A stretch of DNA of 64,000 bases from Acidobacteriota bacterium (GTDB lineage: Bacteria; Acidobacteriota; JAAYUB01). Where the stretch lies: the NCBI GenBank assembly GCA_018001935.1, contig JAGNHB010000010.1, positions 58,369 to 122,368 of the forward strand. Reading direction: 5' to 3'. Below the pieces are notes generated by a model. The model saw nothing but the letters and a program-made list of their open reading frames with translations, did no database searches and was not told where the DNA came from. The translations under genes and the position numbers were made by a program. Shown piece by piece: positions 8,570 to 16,706 of the stretch (position 1 is its first letter; each line of letters begins with the position of its first letter).

Positions 8570-9060
8570 GGGTGTCGTGAAGATTCGGCTCGAGTGGGTG
8601 TCCTGCGATCGATGTCTGGTTGACTTTGTTGGAGTTGCGCGCAGAGAAGTTATGTCCGATTGATTCGGTTTGGTTTGGATAGTATCTGGCACTATGGACC
8701 CCGACACCGACCAGGTTACCGTGGCCGGCCGGGGAGGAACGCGTTCCCGCAGGGAACGACCGTGAGTAGCCGTGGGTGCCGCACCCACGGAAAACGATGG
8801 TTTTCAAGGGGGATCGACCCTGGAAGGGTCGAAGGTCGCCGGGTCCCGATCCGGTGTTCGGGTTTTCCCCTTCGGGACCCGGCCGCATTTCGACACCGGC
8901 TACCCCGCAGGAAGGGGTGACCCCGTCGGGGTCGGGTCGTCTGCCCCCATTCCCGAACCCCGGGCGCGGCGCCCGGGGCTACTCGAGGGTGACCCCTCCG
9001 GGGTCCCACCTGTTTAGAGGACACCCATTCATCTCCCGGCTTGGGTGTCCTGCGAACCCA
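8570..9060. repeat. Palindrome-rich intergenic repeat region in the 8475-9174 gap
   Basis: I see no convincing gene in this 700-bp gap. It is a string of hairpins: GAGTGGGTGTCCTGCGA near 8590, GATAGTATCTGGCAC at 8678-8692, CCGTGGGTGC / GCACCCACGG near 8780, GACCC-TGGAA-GGGTC near 8820, a GACCCCTTCGGGGTC-like pair near 8925, CCCCGGGCGC / GCGCCCGGGG near 8965, and GGACACCCA...TGGGTGTCC at about 9021-9052. Short ORFs here are products of the repeats and have no family signature. Confidence 0.6.
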
Positions 9061-9174
9061 TGCTCGGATCCTATTGAAATGCCTTATCAAGACCTGACCA
9101 GATGTCCTGGACCGGTTTTCACTTTGGGCAGGATGAAGCGGGGTGCCCGCCCCGGGGCGGTTGTGGGCTCCCGT

Positions 9175-11001
9175 TCAGAACGCGGCACAGGTGCAGCCGA
9201 GCCCCCACCCCGTCATCCCGCCGATGGAACGGGTGTGCCGATGCAAGGGGTCGCCCGAACCGAGGGCCAGGGGGATGGCCCGGCAGCCACCGGAGGCCGG
9301 CGGGCTGCCGAAGGACGGAGCGCCGTACGCCGCAACCGGCGACCAGTCGGGGCTCGCCGGCGGGAGGGGGGGCGCCAGGTTCGCGAACTCGCCGCTCCCG
9401 TGAACCACGTTGCCGTCCACCATCGTCAGAACCGATTCGATCCCCTTGATCTCCTCCTCGGGGACGGCGAAGTAATCCGCGGACAGGACGGCCACGTCGG
9501 CCAACCGGCCCACCGCGATCCTCCCCTTGGCCCCCTCGTCGCCGGAGAACCACGCGCTACCCTCGGTGTAGCACCGGAGCGCTTCCGTCCGGTCCAGGCG
9601 GTTGCGCTCGTCGTACAACCCCAGACCGCCGACGGTGCGTCCGCTGACCAGCCAGAACAGGGACACCCAGGGATTGTAGCTCGACACCCGGGTGGCGTCG
9701 GTTCCCGCTCCGACCGGTATGCCCATGTCCAGCATCCGGCGAAGGGGCGGGGTGGATTTCGCCCTGGCCTCGCCGTAGCGATCCACGAAGTACTCCCCCT
9801 GGAAAGCCATCCGGTCCTGGACGGCGATGCCGCCGCCCAGGTTCCGGACCCGCTCCAGGCTCCGCTCCGAGATGGTCTCCGCATGGTCGAAAAACCAGCG
9901 CAGGCCCCGGAAGGGGATCTCGCGGTCGATCTCCTCGAACACGTCGAGGAACCGGGTGATGGATTCGTCGTAGGTGGCGTGGAGACGGAAAGGCCAGCGT
10001 CCCCCGACGAGCAGGCCGACCACTTTCCGGAGTTCCGCTTCCATGACCGGCGGGAGGTCCGGCCGCGGCTCCAGGAAGTCCTCGAAGTCGGCGGCCGAGA
10101 AGACCAGCATCTCCCCGGCCCCGTTCATCTTGTAGAAGTCGTCCCCGTGGCCGGGGCGGGTGAGGCCCATCCACCGGGAGAAGTCGTCGAACTCCTCCCG
10201 GGGGCGCTGGGTGAAGAGGTTGTAGGCGACCCGCAGCGTCAGTTCGTTTTTCCCGGACAGGTGCTCGATGACCCGGTAATCGTCGGGATAGTTCTGGAAG
10301 CCGCCGCCGGCGTCGATGCAACTGGTGATCCCCAGCCGGTTCAACTCCCGCATGAACAGGCGGGTGGAATTGACCTGGTCGTCGAACCCCAGCCGGGGGC
10401 CCTTCGCCAGGCTGGCGTACAGGATCAGGGCATTCGGCCGGGCGACGAGGAGCCCCGTCGGGCGGCCGTACCGGTCCCGCTCGATGTGTCCGCCGGGCGG
10501 GTCGGGGGTTTCCCGGTTGTAGCCCAGCGCCCGCAGGGCCGCCTGGTTCAGGAGGGCCCGGTCGTAGAGGTGAAGGACGAAAACGGGCGTGTCGGGGGCG
10601 GCGGCGTTGATCTCCTCCAGCGTGGGCAGGCGCTTTTCGGCGAACTGGAACTCGGACCACCCTCCCACCACGCGCACCCACTGGGGCGGCGGGGTCCGGA
10701 GGGCCTGCTCCCTGAGCATGCGCAACGCCTGGGCCAGGGACGGCACGCCGTCCCAACGCAGCTCAAGGTTGAAATTCAGGCCGCCGCGGATGACGTGGAT
10801 GTGGGAGTCGTTGAGGCCGGGGATGACCCGCCGCCGATGCAGATCGACTCTCAGGGTCGATTCCCCGGCCTCACGGAGCAACTCCCCCCCGCCGACGGCC
10901 ACGATGCGGCCCGCCCTCACGGAGAGGGCCGAGACCTCGGGCGAAGCCGGATCCAGGGTCGTGATCCTGCCGTTGTGAAGAATCACGTCGGGCTTGTTCA
11001 T
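9175..11001 (-). CDS. YtcJ-like metal-dependent amidohydrolase
   Basis: A 608-aa member of the amidohydrolase superfamily (amidohydrolase_3/YtcJ branch). It opens with DVILHNGRITTLDP and a small beta-sandwich, then GLNDSHIHVIRGG (metal HxH), FRLHATYDESI (His), FFDHAETIS (His) and PVGAGTDATRVSSYNP (catalytic Asp). It ends with the returning sandwich GRLADVAVLSADYF. Such enzymes hydrolyse amide or ester bonds; the substrate is unknown. ATG at 11001 has GGAGGA 6 nt upstream. The gene follows the isochorismatase-like gene by 50 bp in the same direction, so the two are probably co-transcribed and controlled by the divergent LysR protein. The C-terminal 40 residues look unstructured. Confidence 0.9.
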   Translation of the reverse strand: MNKPDVILHNGRITTLDPASPEVSALSVRAGRIVAVGGGELLREAGESTLRVDLHRRRVIPGLNDSHIHVIRGGLNFNLELRWDGVPSLAQALRMLREQALRTPPPQWVRVVGGWSEFQFAEKRLPTLEEINAAAPDTPVFVLHLYDRALLNQAALRALGYNRETPDPPGGHIERDRYGRPTGLLVARPNALILYASLAKGPRLGFDDQVNSTRLFMRELNRLGITSCIDAGGGFQNYPDDYRVIEHLSGKNELTLRVAYNLFTQRPREEFDDFSRWMGLTRPGHGDDFYKMNGAGEMLVFSAADFEDFLEPRPDLPPVMEAELRKVVGLLVGGRWPFRLHATYDESITRFLDVFEEIDREIPFRGLRWFFDHAETISERSLERVRNLGGGIAVQDRMAFQGEYFVDRYGEARAKSTPPLRRMLDMGIPVGAGTDATRVSSYNPWVSLFWLVSGRTVGGLGLYDERNRLDRTEALRCYTEGSAWFSGDEGAKGRIAVGRLADVAVLSADYFAVPEEEIKGIESVLTMVDGNVVHGSGEFANLAPPLPPASPDWSPVAAYGAPSFGSPPASGGCRAIPLALGSGDPLHRHTRSIGGMTGWGLGCTCAAF

Positions 11002-11051
11002 GGGTGTCCTCCTCGTCGGCGGGGGTTGGCCGGTTGCGCTCGTCAACCGGC

Positions 11052-11702
11052 TCAGTGCCGGTTGCCGCCCCGGCTGGGCGGCGCGCCGTGCACCATGGTG
11101 TAGGCGTATTCCACCCCCTGGCCGTAAGCGCCGCAGTGTTCCTTCACGGCGGCGATGACGTCGGCATAGGTCTCCTTGCGGGCCCAGTCTCGCTGGTACT
11201 CCAGCAGCACCTGGAGGGAGGTGACCGGCACCACCCCGGCCTGCTCGAGACGGCGCATGGCGGCGTTGTGGGCGGTCAGGCTGGTGCCTCCCGAGGCGTC
11301 CTCGACCGCGTAGACCTCGTAGCCGGCCTGGAGGGCTTCCAGGGCGGGGAAGGCCAGGCAGACCTCGGTCCACAGGGCGGCCATGACGAGCTTCTTCCGG
11401 CCGGTGGTCTGGACGGCGGCGACGAACTTCCCGTCTTCCCAGGAGTTCATCGAGCTCCGTTCGATGGGCTCCTGGTCGGGGAAGAGGTCCAGCAGCTGCG
11501 GCCACATGGGGCCCGAGAAGCTCCGGGTTTCCACGGTGGTCAGGATGGTGGGCACGTTGAAGATCCGGGCCGTCTTGGCCAGCAGGATCACGTTGTTGAA
11601 AAGGGTCTGCCGGTCGATGCTGGCGACGCCGAACGTCATCTGGGGTTGATGGTCGATGAAGATGACGGCGCTGTTTTGCGGGTTGAGCAGTTCGGTTTTC
11701 AT
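11052..11702 (-). CDS. Isochorismatase-like cysteine hydrolase (YcaC type)
   Basis: A 216-aa enzyme of the isochorismatase/nicotinamidase fold. The catalytic Asp is in SAVIFIDHQPQM, and the nucleophile Cys is in VMAALWTEVCLAFPALEAL, with the cis-peptide region before it. GYEVYAVEDASGGTS is typical of the YcaC-like branch. Substrates of this branch are poorly defined, but hydrolysis of an amide is likely. ATG at 11702 follows AAGGAGGAC. It leads a two-gene unit with the amidohydrolase, which suggests successive cleavage of one amide or cyclic compound (inference). The LysR gene is divergent, 118 bp away. Confidence 0.9.
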   Translation of the reverse strand: MKTELLNPQNSAVIFIDHQPQMTFGVASIDRQTLFNNVILLAKTARIFNVPTILTTVETRSFSGPMWPQLLDLFPDQEPIERSSMNSWEDGKFVAAVQTTGRKKLVMAALWTEVCLAFPALEALQAGYEVYAVEDASGGTSLTAHNAAMRRLEQAGVVPVTSLQVLLEYQRDWARKETYADVIAAVKEHCGAYGQGVEYAYTMVHGAPPSRGGNRH

Positions 11703-11756
11703 GGTCGTCCTCCTTCGCGGAAAATTGCATTCGTTCTCGGGCCATTAGATGTCGAA

Positions 11757-11769
11757 CCGGTGTAACCGG
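11757..11769. promoter_or_regulatory. Candidate LysR operator dyad
   Basis: CCGGT-GTA-ACCGG is a perfect 5-bp dyad in the 118-bp divergent gap, flanked by ATTAG (11744-11748) and CTAAT (11770-11774). LysR regulators usually bind such dyads between their own gene and the target operon. Position supports the role; specificity is not shown. Confidence 0.4.
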
Positions 11770-11785
11770 CTAATACTCTTTTCCT

Positions 11786-11814
11786 TTGCTTGATATGCAA
11801 AAAAGTTATATCAT
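11786..11814 (+). promoter_or_regulatory. Promoter placing transcription start at the LysR start codon
   Basis: TTGCTT (11786-11791), a 17-nt spacer and TATCAT (11809-11814) end only 6 nt before the ATG at 11821. No ribosome-binding site precedes that ATG, so a leaderless transcript is predicted. Confidence 0.5.
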
Positions 11815-11820
11815 TCCCCC

Positions 11821-12729
11821 ATGGAACTGCGTCATCTTCGATACTTCGTCGCGGCGGCGGAGGAACGCAACATCAGCCGAGCGTCCCGCCGGCTCTACGT
11901 GTCCCAGCCCGCCATGAGCCGTTTGATCCACGATCTGGAAGACGAGATGGGTGCGGCGCTGTTCACCCGGGAGCCGTTCGGGCTCCGCCTGACGCCGGCG
12001 GGGGAGAAGCTGCTGGAGTACGCCCGGCGGATCCTGGACCTGGCCGGAGAGGCGGCCCGGGCGGTGAAGAGCGAAACCGGGGCAGCCACCCAGCTCAAAG
12101 TCGGTTTTATCGCGTCTTCACTGGGGTCCTTCCTGGGCGATGCCCTGCGTGCCTTTCGGGCCCGGAGGCCGGAGGTCACCGTCCTGATTCACGAGCTGTC
12201 GCCGGCGGAACAGGTTAAGGCGTTGCGGAAACACCAGATCGATATCGCCCTCATCGGGAATCCCTGCGATGCCGTGGAGGTCGAATTCGACCTGGCCATC
12301 CTTTACGAAATGGACCTCCAGGCGGTCATCCCCGAATCGCATCGATTGGCGGCGGAGAAAGAGATCAGCCTGAAGGACCTGGCGACCGAGACGTTCATCG
12401 GTTACAACGAGGAGAGCTTCCCCGGAAGGAGCCTGGCCCTCCTCAACGCCTGCCGGCAGGCCGGGTTTCGGCCGGAGTTGTCCGCCAGGGCCAACAGCCT
12501 GGTGGAAGTGCTGGCCATGGTGGGCTCCGGGGCAGGGGTCTGCCTGATGCCGTCGGACGTCGTCAGCCTGCCCCATCCCCATACGGTCCTGGTCCAGGTC
12601 CGGGAAAACCTCGAGCCGATCCGCTTTGCCGCCGCGTGGCGGCGGGATGACCGTCGTCCGGTCCTGAAGGACCTGCTGGATGCCATGCGGGAAGGATCGG
12701 CGGGGAAAGGCCGGCCGGGGATGAAATAG
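11821..12729 (+). CDS. LysR-family transcriptional regulator
   Basis: A 302-aa regulator. The N-terminal winged helix-turn-helix (residues 1-60: MELRHLRYFVAAAEERNISRASRRLYVSQPAMSRLIHDLE) is textbook LysR, with a linker helix and then a two-lobed effector domain starting near residue 90 (TQLKVGFIASSLG). It is divergent from the hydrolase/amidohydrolase pair and most likely regulates that pair in response to its substrate. No Shine-Dalgarno sequence precedes the ATG, and the -10 box ends 6 nt before it, so the mRNA is probably leaderless. Length is normal for the family. Confidence 0.95.
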   Translation: MELRHLRYFVAAAEERNISRASRRLYVSQPAMSRLIHDLEDEMGAALFTREPFGLRLTPAGEKLLEYARRILDLAGEAARAVKSETGAATQLKVGFIASSLGSFLGDALRAFRARRPEVTVLIHELSPAEQVKALRKHQIDIALIGNPCDAVEVEFDLAILYEMDLQAVIPESHRLAAEKEISLKDLATETFIGYNEESFPGRSLALLNACRQAGFRPELSARANSLVEVLAMVGSGAGVCLMPSDVVSLPHPHTVLVQVRENLEPIRFAAAWRRDDRRPVLKDLLDAMREGSAGKGRPGMK

Positions 12730-12740
12730 CTCCGGAACCA

Positions 12741-12776
12741 GGACACCCGTTCGTTCGGATCGAGTGGGTGTCCTGC
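12741..12776. repeat. Inverted GGACACCC repeat
   Basis: GGACACCC and GGGTGTCC face each other between the LysR and DUF2846 genes. The same pair, with the tail TGCGAAC, occurs near 9021-9056, a single arm near 8590, and a related pair near 3529-3582. It could end LysR transcription but has no T-tract. Confidence 0.5.
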
Positions 12777-12798
12777 GAACTCTGTTAAGGAGGGTACG

Positions 12799-13362
12799 AT
12801 GCGAAGCATGGTCAGTGGAATCCTTGCGGCGGGACTGGTTTGGATGTTCCTTTCTCTTCTCGGTGCGGCGGCGCCCGCGGACCCGCCCGCCAGGAGCACC
12901 CCGGCCGCGTCGGGCGAGACGGAGGACAAGGAAGCCCAGAAAGCGCTGGAGGCCAAGGCCTGCGGAACCGCCGAGGTGGACTTCAGGACCACCACGGACA
13001 AGAAGCAGCACCCGACCCCTGAACCTCCCCCTGGAAAAGCGATGGTCTACGTGGTCCGCCCGACCATGATGGGTCACGGGATCCAGACCAAGCTGGCGGT
13101 GGACGGCTCCTGGGTCGGGGCCAACCGGGGGAAGTGCTACTTCTTCTTCCCCCTGGACCCGGGGGAGCACTACCTTTGCTCGCAGGCGGAAAACCGAAGC
13201 TGCCTGGTGATCTCGGTGGAGGCGGGGAAGACCTACTATCTCCAGCAGCAGATCAAAATGGGCTTCATGAAGGCCCGCAACAAGCTGGTACTTCTGGAGG
13301 ATGCCGCGGGGAAGAAGGCCCTGGCGGACTGCCACCTCTGCATCTCGGAAATCAAGAAGTAA
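12799..13362 (+). CDS. Exported DUF2846-like protein
   Basis: A 187-aa protein with a signal peptide (hydrophobic VSGILAAGLVWMFLSLLGAAA). A Pro/Glu-rich linker and a compact domain starting at GKAMVYVVRPTMMGHG follow; TKLAVDGSWVGANRGKCYFFFPLDPGEHYLC and SVEAGKTYYLQQQI fit the DUF2846 beta-sandwich family, whose function is unknown. Several cysteines (CGTAE, KCYF, YLCSQ, SCLV, CHLC) could form disulfides in the periplasm. No lipobox is evident. The ATG follows AAGGAGG with a 6-nt spacer. It is flanked by the LysR gene upstream and a convergent ACT-domain gene. Confidence 0.75.
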   Translation: MRSMVSGILAAGLVWMFLSLLGAAAPADPPARSTPAASGETEDKEAQKALEAKACGTAEVDFRTTTDKKQHPTPEPPPGKAMVYVVRPTMMGHGIQTKLAVDGSWVGANRGKCYFFFPLDPGEHYLCSQAENRSCLVISVEAGKTYYLQQQIKMGFMKARNKLVLLEDAAGKKALADCHLCISEIKK

Positions 13363-13377
13363 GCACGCCGCGGGATG

Positions 13378-13399
13378 GGCGACGCGAGAACGTCGCCCG
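13378..13399. terminator. Hairpin between convergent genes
   Basis: GGGCGACG / CGTCGCCC, an 8-bp perfect stem with a 6-nt loop, lies between the convergent DUF2846 and ACT genes. It lacks a T-tract, so termination is only possible, not certain. Confidence 0.35.
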
Positions 13400-13447
13400 G
13401 GCCTTCGCGGGGTGACGTTCGGCTGGGGCCCGCCAAGCCGTCTTCCT

Positions 13448-13861
13448 CTACCGCTTCCGCTTCGGCGGGGAGAGGAGGATGTTGACGCGGTGGCCGGCCT
13501 GTTCCCAGGCCTTGGACGCCCGGTCGATGTCCTGGGTGCGGACCAGGACGTAGTCCGTGTCGAAGGTGGAGATGACGAACAGGGAGATGCCGGCGTCGAC
13601 CATGGGCTGGGAGAGGGCGGTGAGCACCCCGGTCATGGCCAGGTCCAGGGGGCCCTCCACCTTGAAGGCGCGCCAGCCCGAGTCCTGCTGGACCGCCGCG
13701 GGGACCTGCGCGGCGAGGCAGACGACGGAGAGTTCGTCCTTCGTGCGGGTGAGGGAGAGGAAACCGCTCGCGGGGACCCAGTCGGGGATGGGGGTCGAGG
13801 GCGGGAGCCGGCAGAGGGCCAACGAGTCGGGCTGCAGCGCGAGCGTGAGGGAAATCGCCAT
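13448..13861 (-). CDS. ACT-domain protein
   Basis: A 137-aa cytosolic protein built from two ACT-like halves. The opening SLALCRLPPSTPIPDWVPASGFLSLTRTKDELSVVC and later FKVEGPLDLAMTGVLTALSQPMVDAGISLFVISTFDTDYVLVR resemble the CASTOR/ACT_7 family that senses small ligands, often amino acids. No enzyme domain is attached, so a regulatory or ligand-binding role is inferred. I chose the ATG at 13861 (GGAGG 9 nt upstream); a longer frame to 13945 would add 28 low-complexity residues without a good site. It follows the SagB-like gene by 84 bp on the same strand. Confidence 0.8.
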   Translation of the reverse strand: MAISLTLALQPDSLALCRLPPSTPIPDWVPASGFLSLTRTKDELSVVCLAAQVPAAVQQDSGWRAFKVEGPLDLAMTGVLTALSQPMVDAGISLFVISTFDTDYVLVRTQDIDRASKAWEQAGHRVNILLSPPKRKR

Positions 13862-13945
13862 GACGAGTGCCTCCAGTGTCTTGGGCGGGCCGGCCTTCCT
13901 CGCGGGGGACGGGGCCGGGTCGGCCTTCCGCCCCCCATTGTACAC

Positions 13946-15247
13946 CTATTCGGCTGTTTTTCCCACCGGCATCACGTAGAGGGGGGCTTCCTCACGGGTC
14001 ATGTGCGTCACGAGCCTCAGCTTGAGGTCGGTGAAGGCGCCGATGGCGCACGTCCCCATCTTCAGGGCCGTGGCCTGGAGGTAGACGTTCTCGGCCGAGT
14101 GGCCCAGGTCCATGCACACGTAACGCTCCCGGCCCCGCTCGCCGTACTTCTTCGTCGTCCGCTCGTACACCGCGGAGTAGACCAGGGACACCGGCGCCTT
14201 GCGGGCCATCGTCTGCCCCAGGCACGCCTGGCAGAGGGGGTCCCGGACGTCCCCCTCGCGGACCTTCAGCAGGGCGTGGCCCTCGGGCTTGTAGAGGTAG
14301 ACTCCGGCGGGGAGCCCCGTGACCTTCCCCGCGACGAGGTAGATCTCGAGGGGGTAGAGGGCGCCGGCCGACGGGGCGGTCTTGAGCCCGCCCCGGAGGA
14401 AGGGCGGGGCGTTCTCGATCTTCTCGGTGACCCCGTAAGCCGACCAGAGGAGTTGGGAAACCTCCTCCAGGGAGAGGGGGGCGTCGAGGTACTCCCGGAC
14501 GGAGCGCCGCTGTGCGAGGGCCTTCTCGACGGAGAAGGCGCCGTCGCGCTTCGGCTCGGGCAGCGGGACCGGCGTCCCCTCGTGCTTGACGGGCAGCGTG
14601 CCCACCAATTGGGCCTCCTTGTCGGCCACGGTCTTCAGGAGGGTTTCCCACCGGGGGTCGGCGCGGAGGCCGGTGAGGTCGGCGTCGGTCTTCAGCGTGT
14701 CGACGTCGAGGTCCCCCCCGCTCTGCAGGCATTTTTCCAAATACCGGAAAGCGAAGTCCTTGTCGCCGGCCATCGCCCCGGTGCAGGCGGCGTTGTAATA
14801 GTCCGAGGTCTCCACCGGCCCGCTCTTGAAGGCTTCCTCGTAGAGGGGCATCGCCTCCGCGTGCTTGCCGGTGTAGGAGAGGACGCGCGCCTTCACGAGG
14901 GGGCTCCCCATGCGCGCCAGGACGGCCTCGAACTTTCCGGCCGAGACCGAAACCGCATCGGCGCCGGCTTCGGGGAGCTTGTCCATCAGGGTCTTCAGGC
15001 GGGCGGCGAAACCCGGGTTGACGCCCTTCAGAAAGGCCTCCCGAACCTCCGGGGCGGCTGCCTTGACCACGCGGAGCACGTCGTCGACGGCCCCCATGTC
15101 CTGGGCGACCATATTGAAGGTCATGAATTCCACCGGGTTGAAACCCGAGAGCTTCTTCACCAGATCATCGGGCGCGTTTCCGGCCGCGGCGAGCGTCGCC
15201 GCCGACAGGACGAGCCAAGCCGCGATCGTCATCCCTCGTTTTCGCAT
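13946..15247 (-). CDS. Exported SagB/nitroreductase-type oxidoreductase with N-terminal helical domain
   Basis: A 433-aa protein with a clear signal peptide (TIAAWLVLSAATLAAAG). An alpha-helical, TPR-like half (about 25-215) is followed by a nitroreductase/SagB-type flavin domain (about 235-433): LAQRRSVREYLDAPLSLEEVSQLLWSAYG, TAPSAGALYPLEIYLV, GVYLYKPEGHALL, DLGHSAENVYLQATALKMGTCAIGAF. The family uses FMN for thiazoline oxidation or other redox steps; the substrate here is unknown. Signal-bearing members must pick up FMN before or after export, which is odd. ATG follows GGAGG with a 7-nt spacer. The ACT-domain gene follows downstream. No leader peptide or cyclodehydratase gene is near. Confidence 0.85.
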   Translation of the reverse strand: MRKRGMTIAAWLVLSAATLAAAGNAPDDLVKKLSGFNPVEFMTFNMVAQDMGAVDDVLRVVKAAAPEVREAFLKGVNPGFAARLKTLMDKLPEAGADAVSVSAGKFEAVLARMGSPLVKARVLSYTGKHAEAMPLYEEAFKSGPVETSDYYNAACTGAMAGDKDFAFRYLEKCLQSGGDLDVDTLKTDADLTGLRADPRWETLLKTVADKEAQLVGTLPVKHEGTPVPLPEPKRDGAFSVEKALAQRRSVREYLDAPLSLEEVSQLLWSAYGVTEKIENAPPFLRGGLKTAPSAGALYPLEIYLVAGKVTGLPAGVYLYKPEGHALLKVREGDVRDPLCQACLGQTMARKAPVSLVYSAVYERTTKKYGERGRERYVCMDLGHSAENVYLQATALKMGTCAIGAFTDLKLRLVTHMTREEAPLYVMPVGKTAE

Positions 15248-15440
15248 CGTCGTACCTCCATTGAAATTTCTGCGGGCAGGGGGCGGAAGGATTCACCCGG
15301 ACCGCTCCCGCTTGGCGAAATGCGTTATACGGCCGGGAAGGTGATTTTTCTTCCAGGAGAGGCGAAGGTGCGTCCATCCCGTCGATACGTCAACGTCCGG
15401 CATCCCCGAAAAGTCCCCTCGCCCCCCGAACGATGGCTCA

Positions 15441-15710
15441 ATCTTGATGCCCCCGCAAAAAGTCGCGAAAGGGAGATTTCCCGCGAATAACACGAATTAA
15501 CGCGAATTTATGACACGAATAATATCTATCAGTTTTGACGGGTTCGTAAACAGTCGGAAGACGGACCGGAAAGTGTCTGTAACGCCTTTGTTTGAGCCAT
15601 CACCCGGAGGGTGATGGTACTTTTTGCGACCGTGTCAGTTTTTGGTTTCCGATTCGCGTTCATTCGCGTGATTCGCGGGCATAAAAAGAATTTTTGCGGG
15701 GGCGTCAATG
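15441..15710. repeat. Inverted-repeat element (about 270 bp) with shared tips
   Basis: This fills most of the 15248-15748 gap. The left arm runs from GATGCCCCCGCAAAAAGTC (about 15446) into CCCGCGAATAACACGAAT and AACGCGAAT. The right arm (about 15646-15706) is its near reverse complement, ending TTTTTGCGGGGGCGTC. The middle carries a second hairpin, TTGAGCCATCACCC-GGAG-GGTGATGG (about 15591-15617). The same tip recurs at 54815-54840 around a different core. There is no ORF inside. Confidence 0.65.
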
Positions 15711-15748
15711 TATAATTGAGAAGACATCGATCCCAGGGAGGTTCCCCC

Positions 15749-16399
15749 ATGCGCAACGCCACGCTGATCACCCTCGCTTTCTGTCTCCTGTCGGCCCCGG
15801 CCCTGCTGGCGGGCAAGACCCCCTCCAAGTCCAAGGGTTCGAAAACCGTCACCGTGACGGGGACGGTGGTGGAGGTGCAGGGTTCCGCCCTTGTCCTGGA
15901 GACCGCCGACGGCCGGGTGACCATCGACGCCGGCCACGGAGCGACGGTTTCCGGCGTTTGCGAATCCCTCGGGGACATCCACCCCGACGACGGCGCCACG
16001 GTGGTCTGCCGGAAGGACGGGGACGCGCTCTCGGCGCTTTCCGTTGCGGTCGAAGCCCCCGCCGCCGGGGACCAGGGCTCCGGTAAGAGCAAGGGGAAGA
16101 CCGGGAAGTCGGACAAGACGGGAAAGGCGGAGAAAGCGGACAAGACGGCCAAGACGGATAAGGCGGGGAAGACGGGGACGTCCGGTTCGAAATCGGGAAA
16201 GGGCGGGGAGGAAGCGTCGGCGGAGGAGAGCCCGGCGTCCGGGTCGGGGAAGGGCAAGTCCAAGTCGTCGAAGGCGACGTCGGCGAAGGAGAAGTCCGGG
16301 GGCAAGGGGGCGAAGATGGAGGAGGGCGACGAAGGCGAGCCCGACCCGGCGGAACCCGAACCGAAAAAGAAAAAGGACTCGAAGGCCAAGAACAAGTGA
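15749..16399 (+). CDS. Exported protein with Lys-rich low-complexity tail
   Basis: A 216-aa protein of unknown function. It has a signal peptide (ATLITLAFCLLSAPALLAG), a small beta-rich domain (about 25-105: SKTVTVTGTVVEVQGSALVLETADGRVTIDAG...) that resembles an OB-like fold, and a long tail made of KSGK, TDKAGK and SSKA-like runs ending in KKKKDSKAKNK. Such tails may bind anionic cell-surface polymers (inference). ATG at 15749 has GGGAGG 7 nt upstream; a TATAAT lies at 15711-15716. No homologue is recognised. The reading frame is supported by the signal peptide and ribosome-binding site. Confidence 0.72.
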   Translation: MRNATLITLAFCLLSAPALLAGKTPSKSKGSKTVTVTGTVVEVQGSALVLETADGRVTIDAGHGATVSGVCESLGDIHPDDGATVVCRKDGDALSALSVAVEAPAAGDQGSGKSKGKTGKSDKTGKAEKADKTAKTDKAGKTGTSGSKSGKGGEEASAEESPASGSGKGKSKSSKATSAKEKSGGKGAKMEEGDEGEPDPAEPEPKKKKDSKAKNK

Positions 16400-16706
16400 C
16401 GCAACCCGCTTCGCGACCACCCGGGCGCCGCGAACCGTCCGCCTGTCCCCTGGGCCGCCGACCCGGACAAGCCGGAAAAGGAACCACGAAAGGGAAAAGG
16501 ACCACGAACCACACTAGCGAAGACTTTAGCGTTCAGAATCCCGGCGGTTTTCTTTGCGGGCTTTGCGCCTTGGCGAGATCAAGACCCGGGCAGGCTCCCG
16601 CCTGGGCGCAAAGACGCAAGGGAAGACGGCATGGGCTGCGAATCGGGATGAAGGCCGCCGCAAGAGCGCCTGTGTCCTTTGGGTTCCCTCGTCCCTTTGC
16701 GCCCCG
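16400..16706. other. Intergenic gap, nothing recognised
   Basis: This 307-bp gap lies between the convergent Lys-rich and PD40 genes. I see no gene, terminator with T-tract or clear repeat; some purine-rich stutter (AAAGGGAAAAGGACC) lies near 16488-16503. Confidence 0.5.

Noticed and set aside
8776..11103. Long plus-strand frame over a repeat region and the amidohydrolase
   Set aside because: Its first part is hairpin repeats and the rest is antisense to a clear amidohydrolase.
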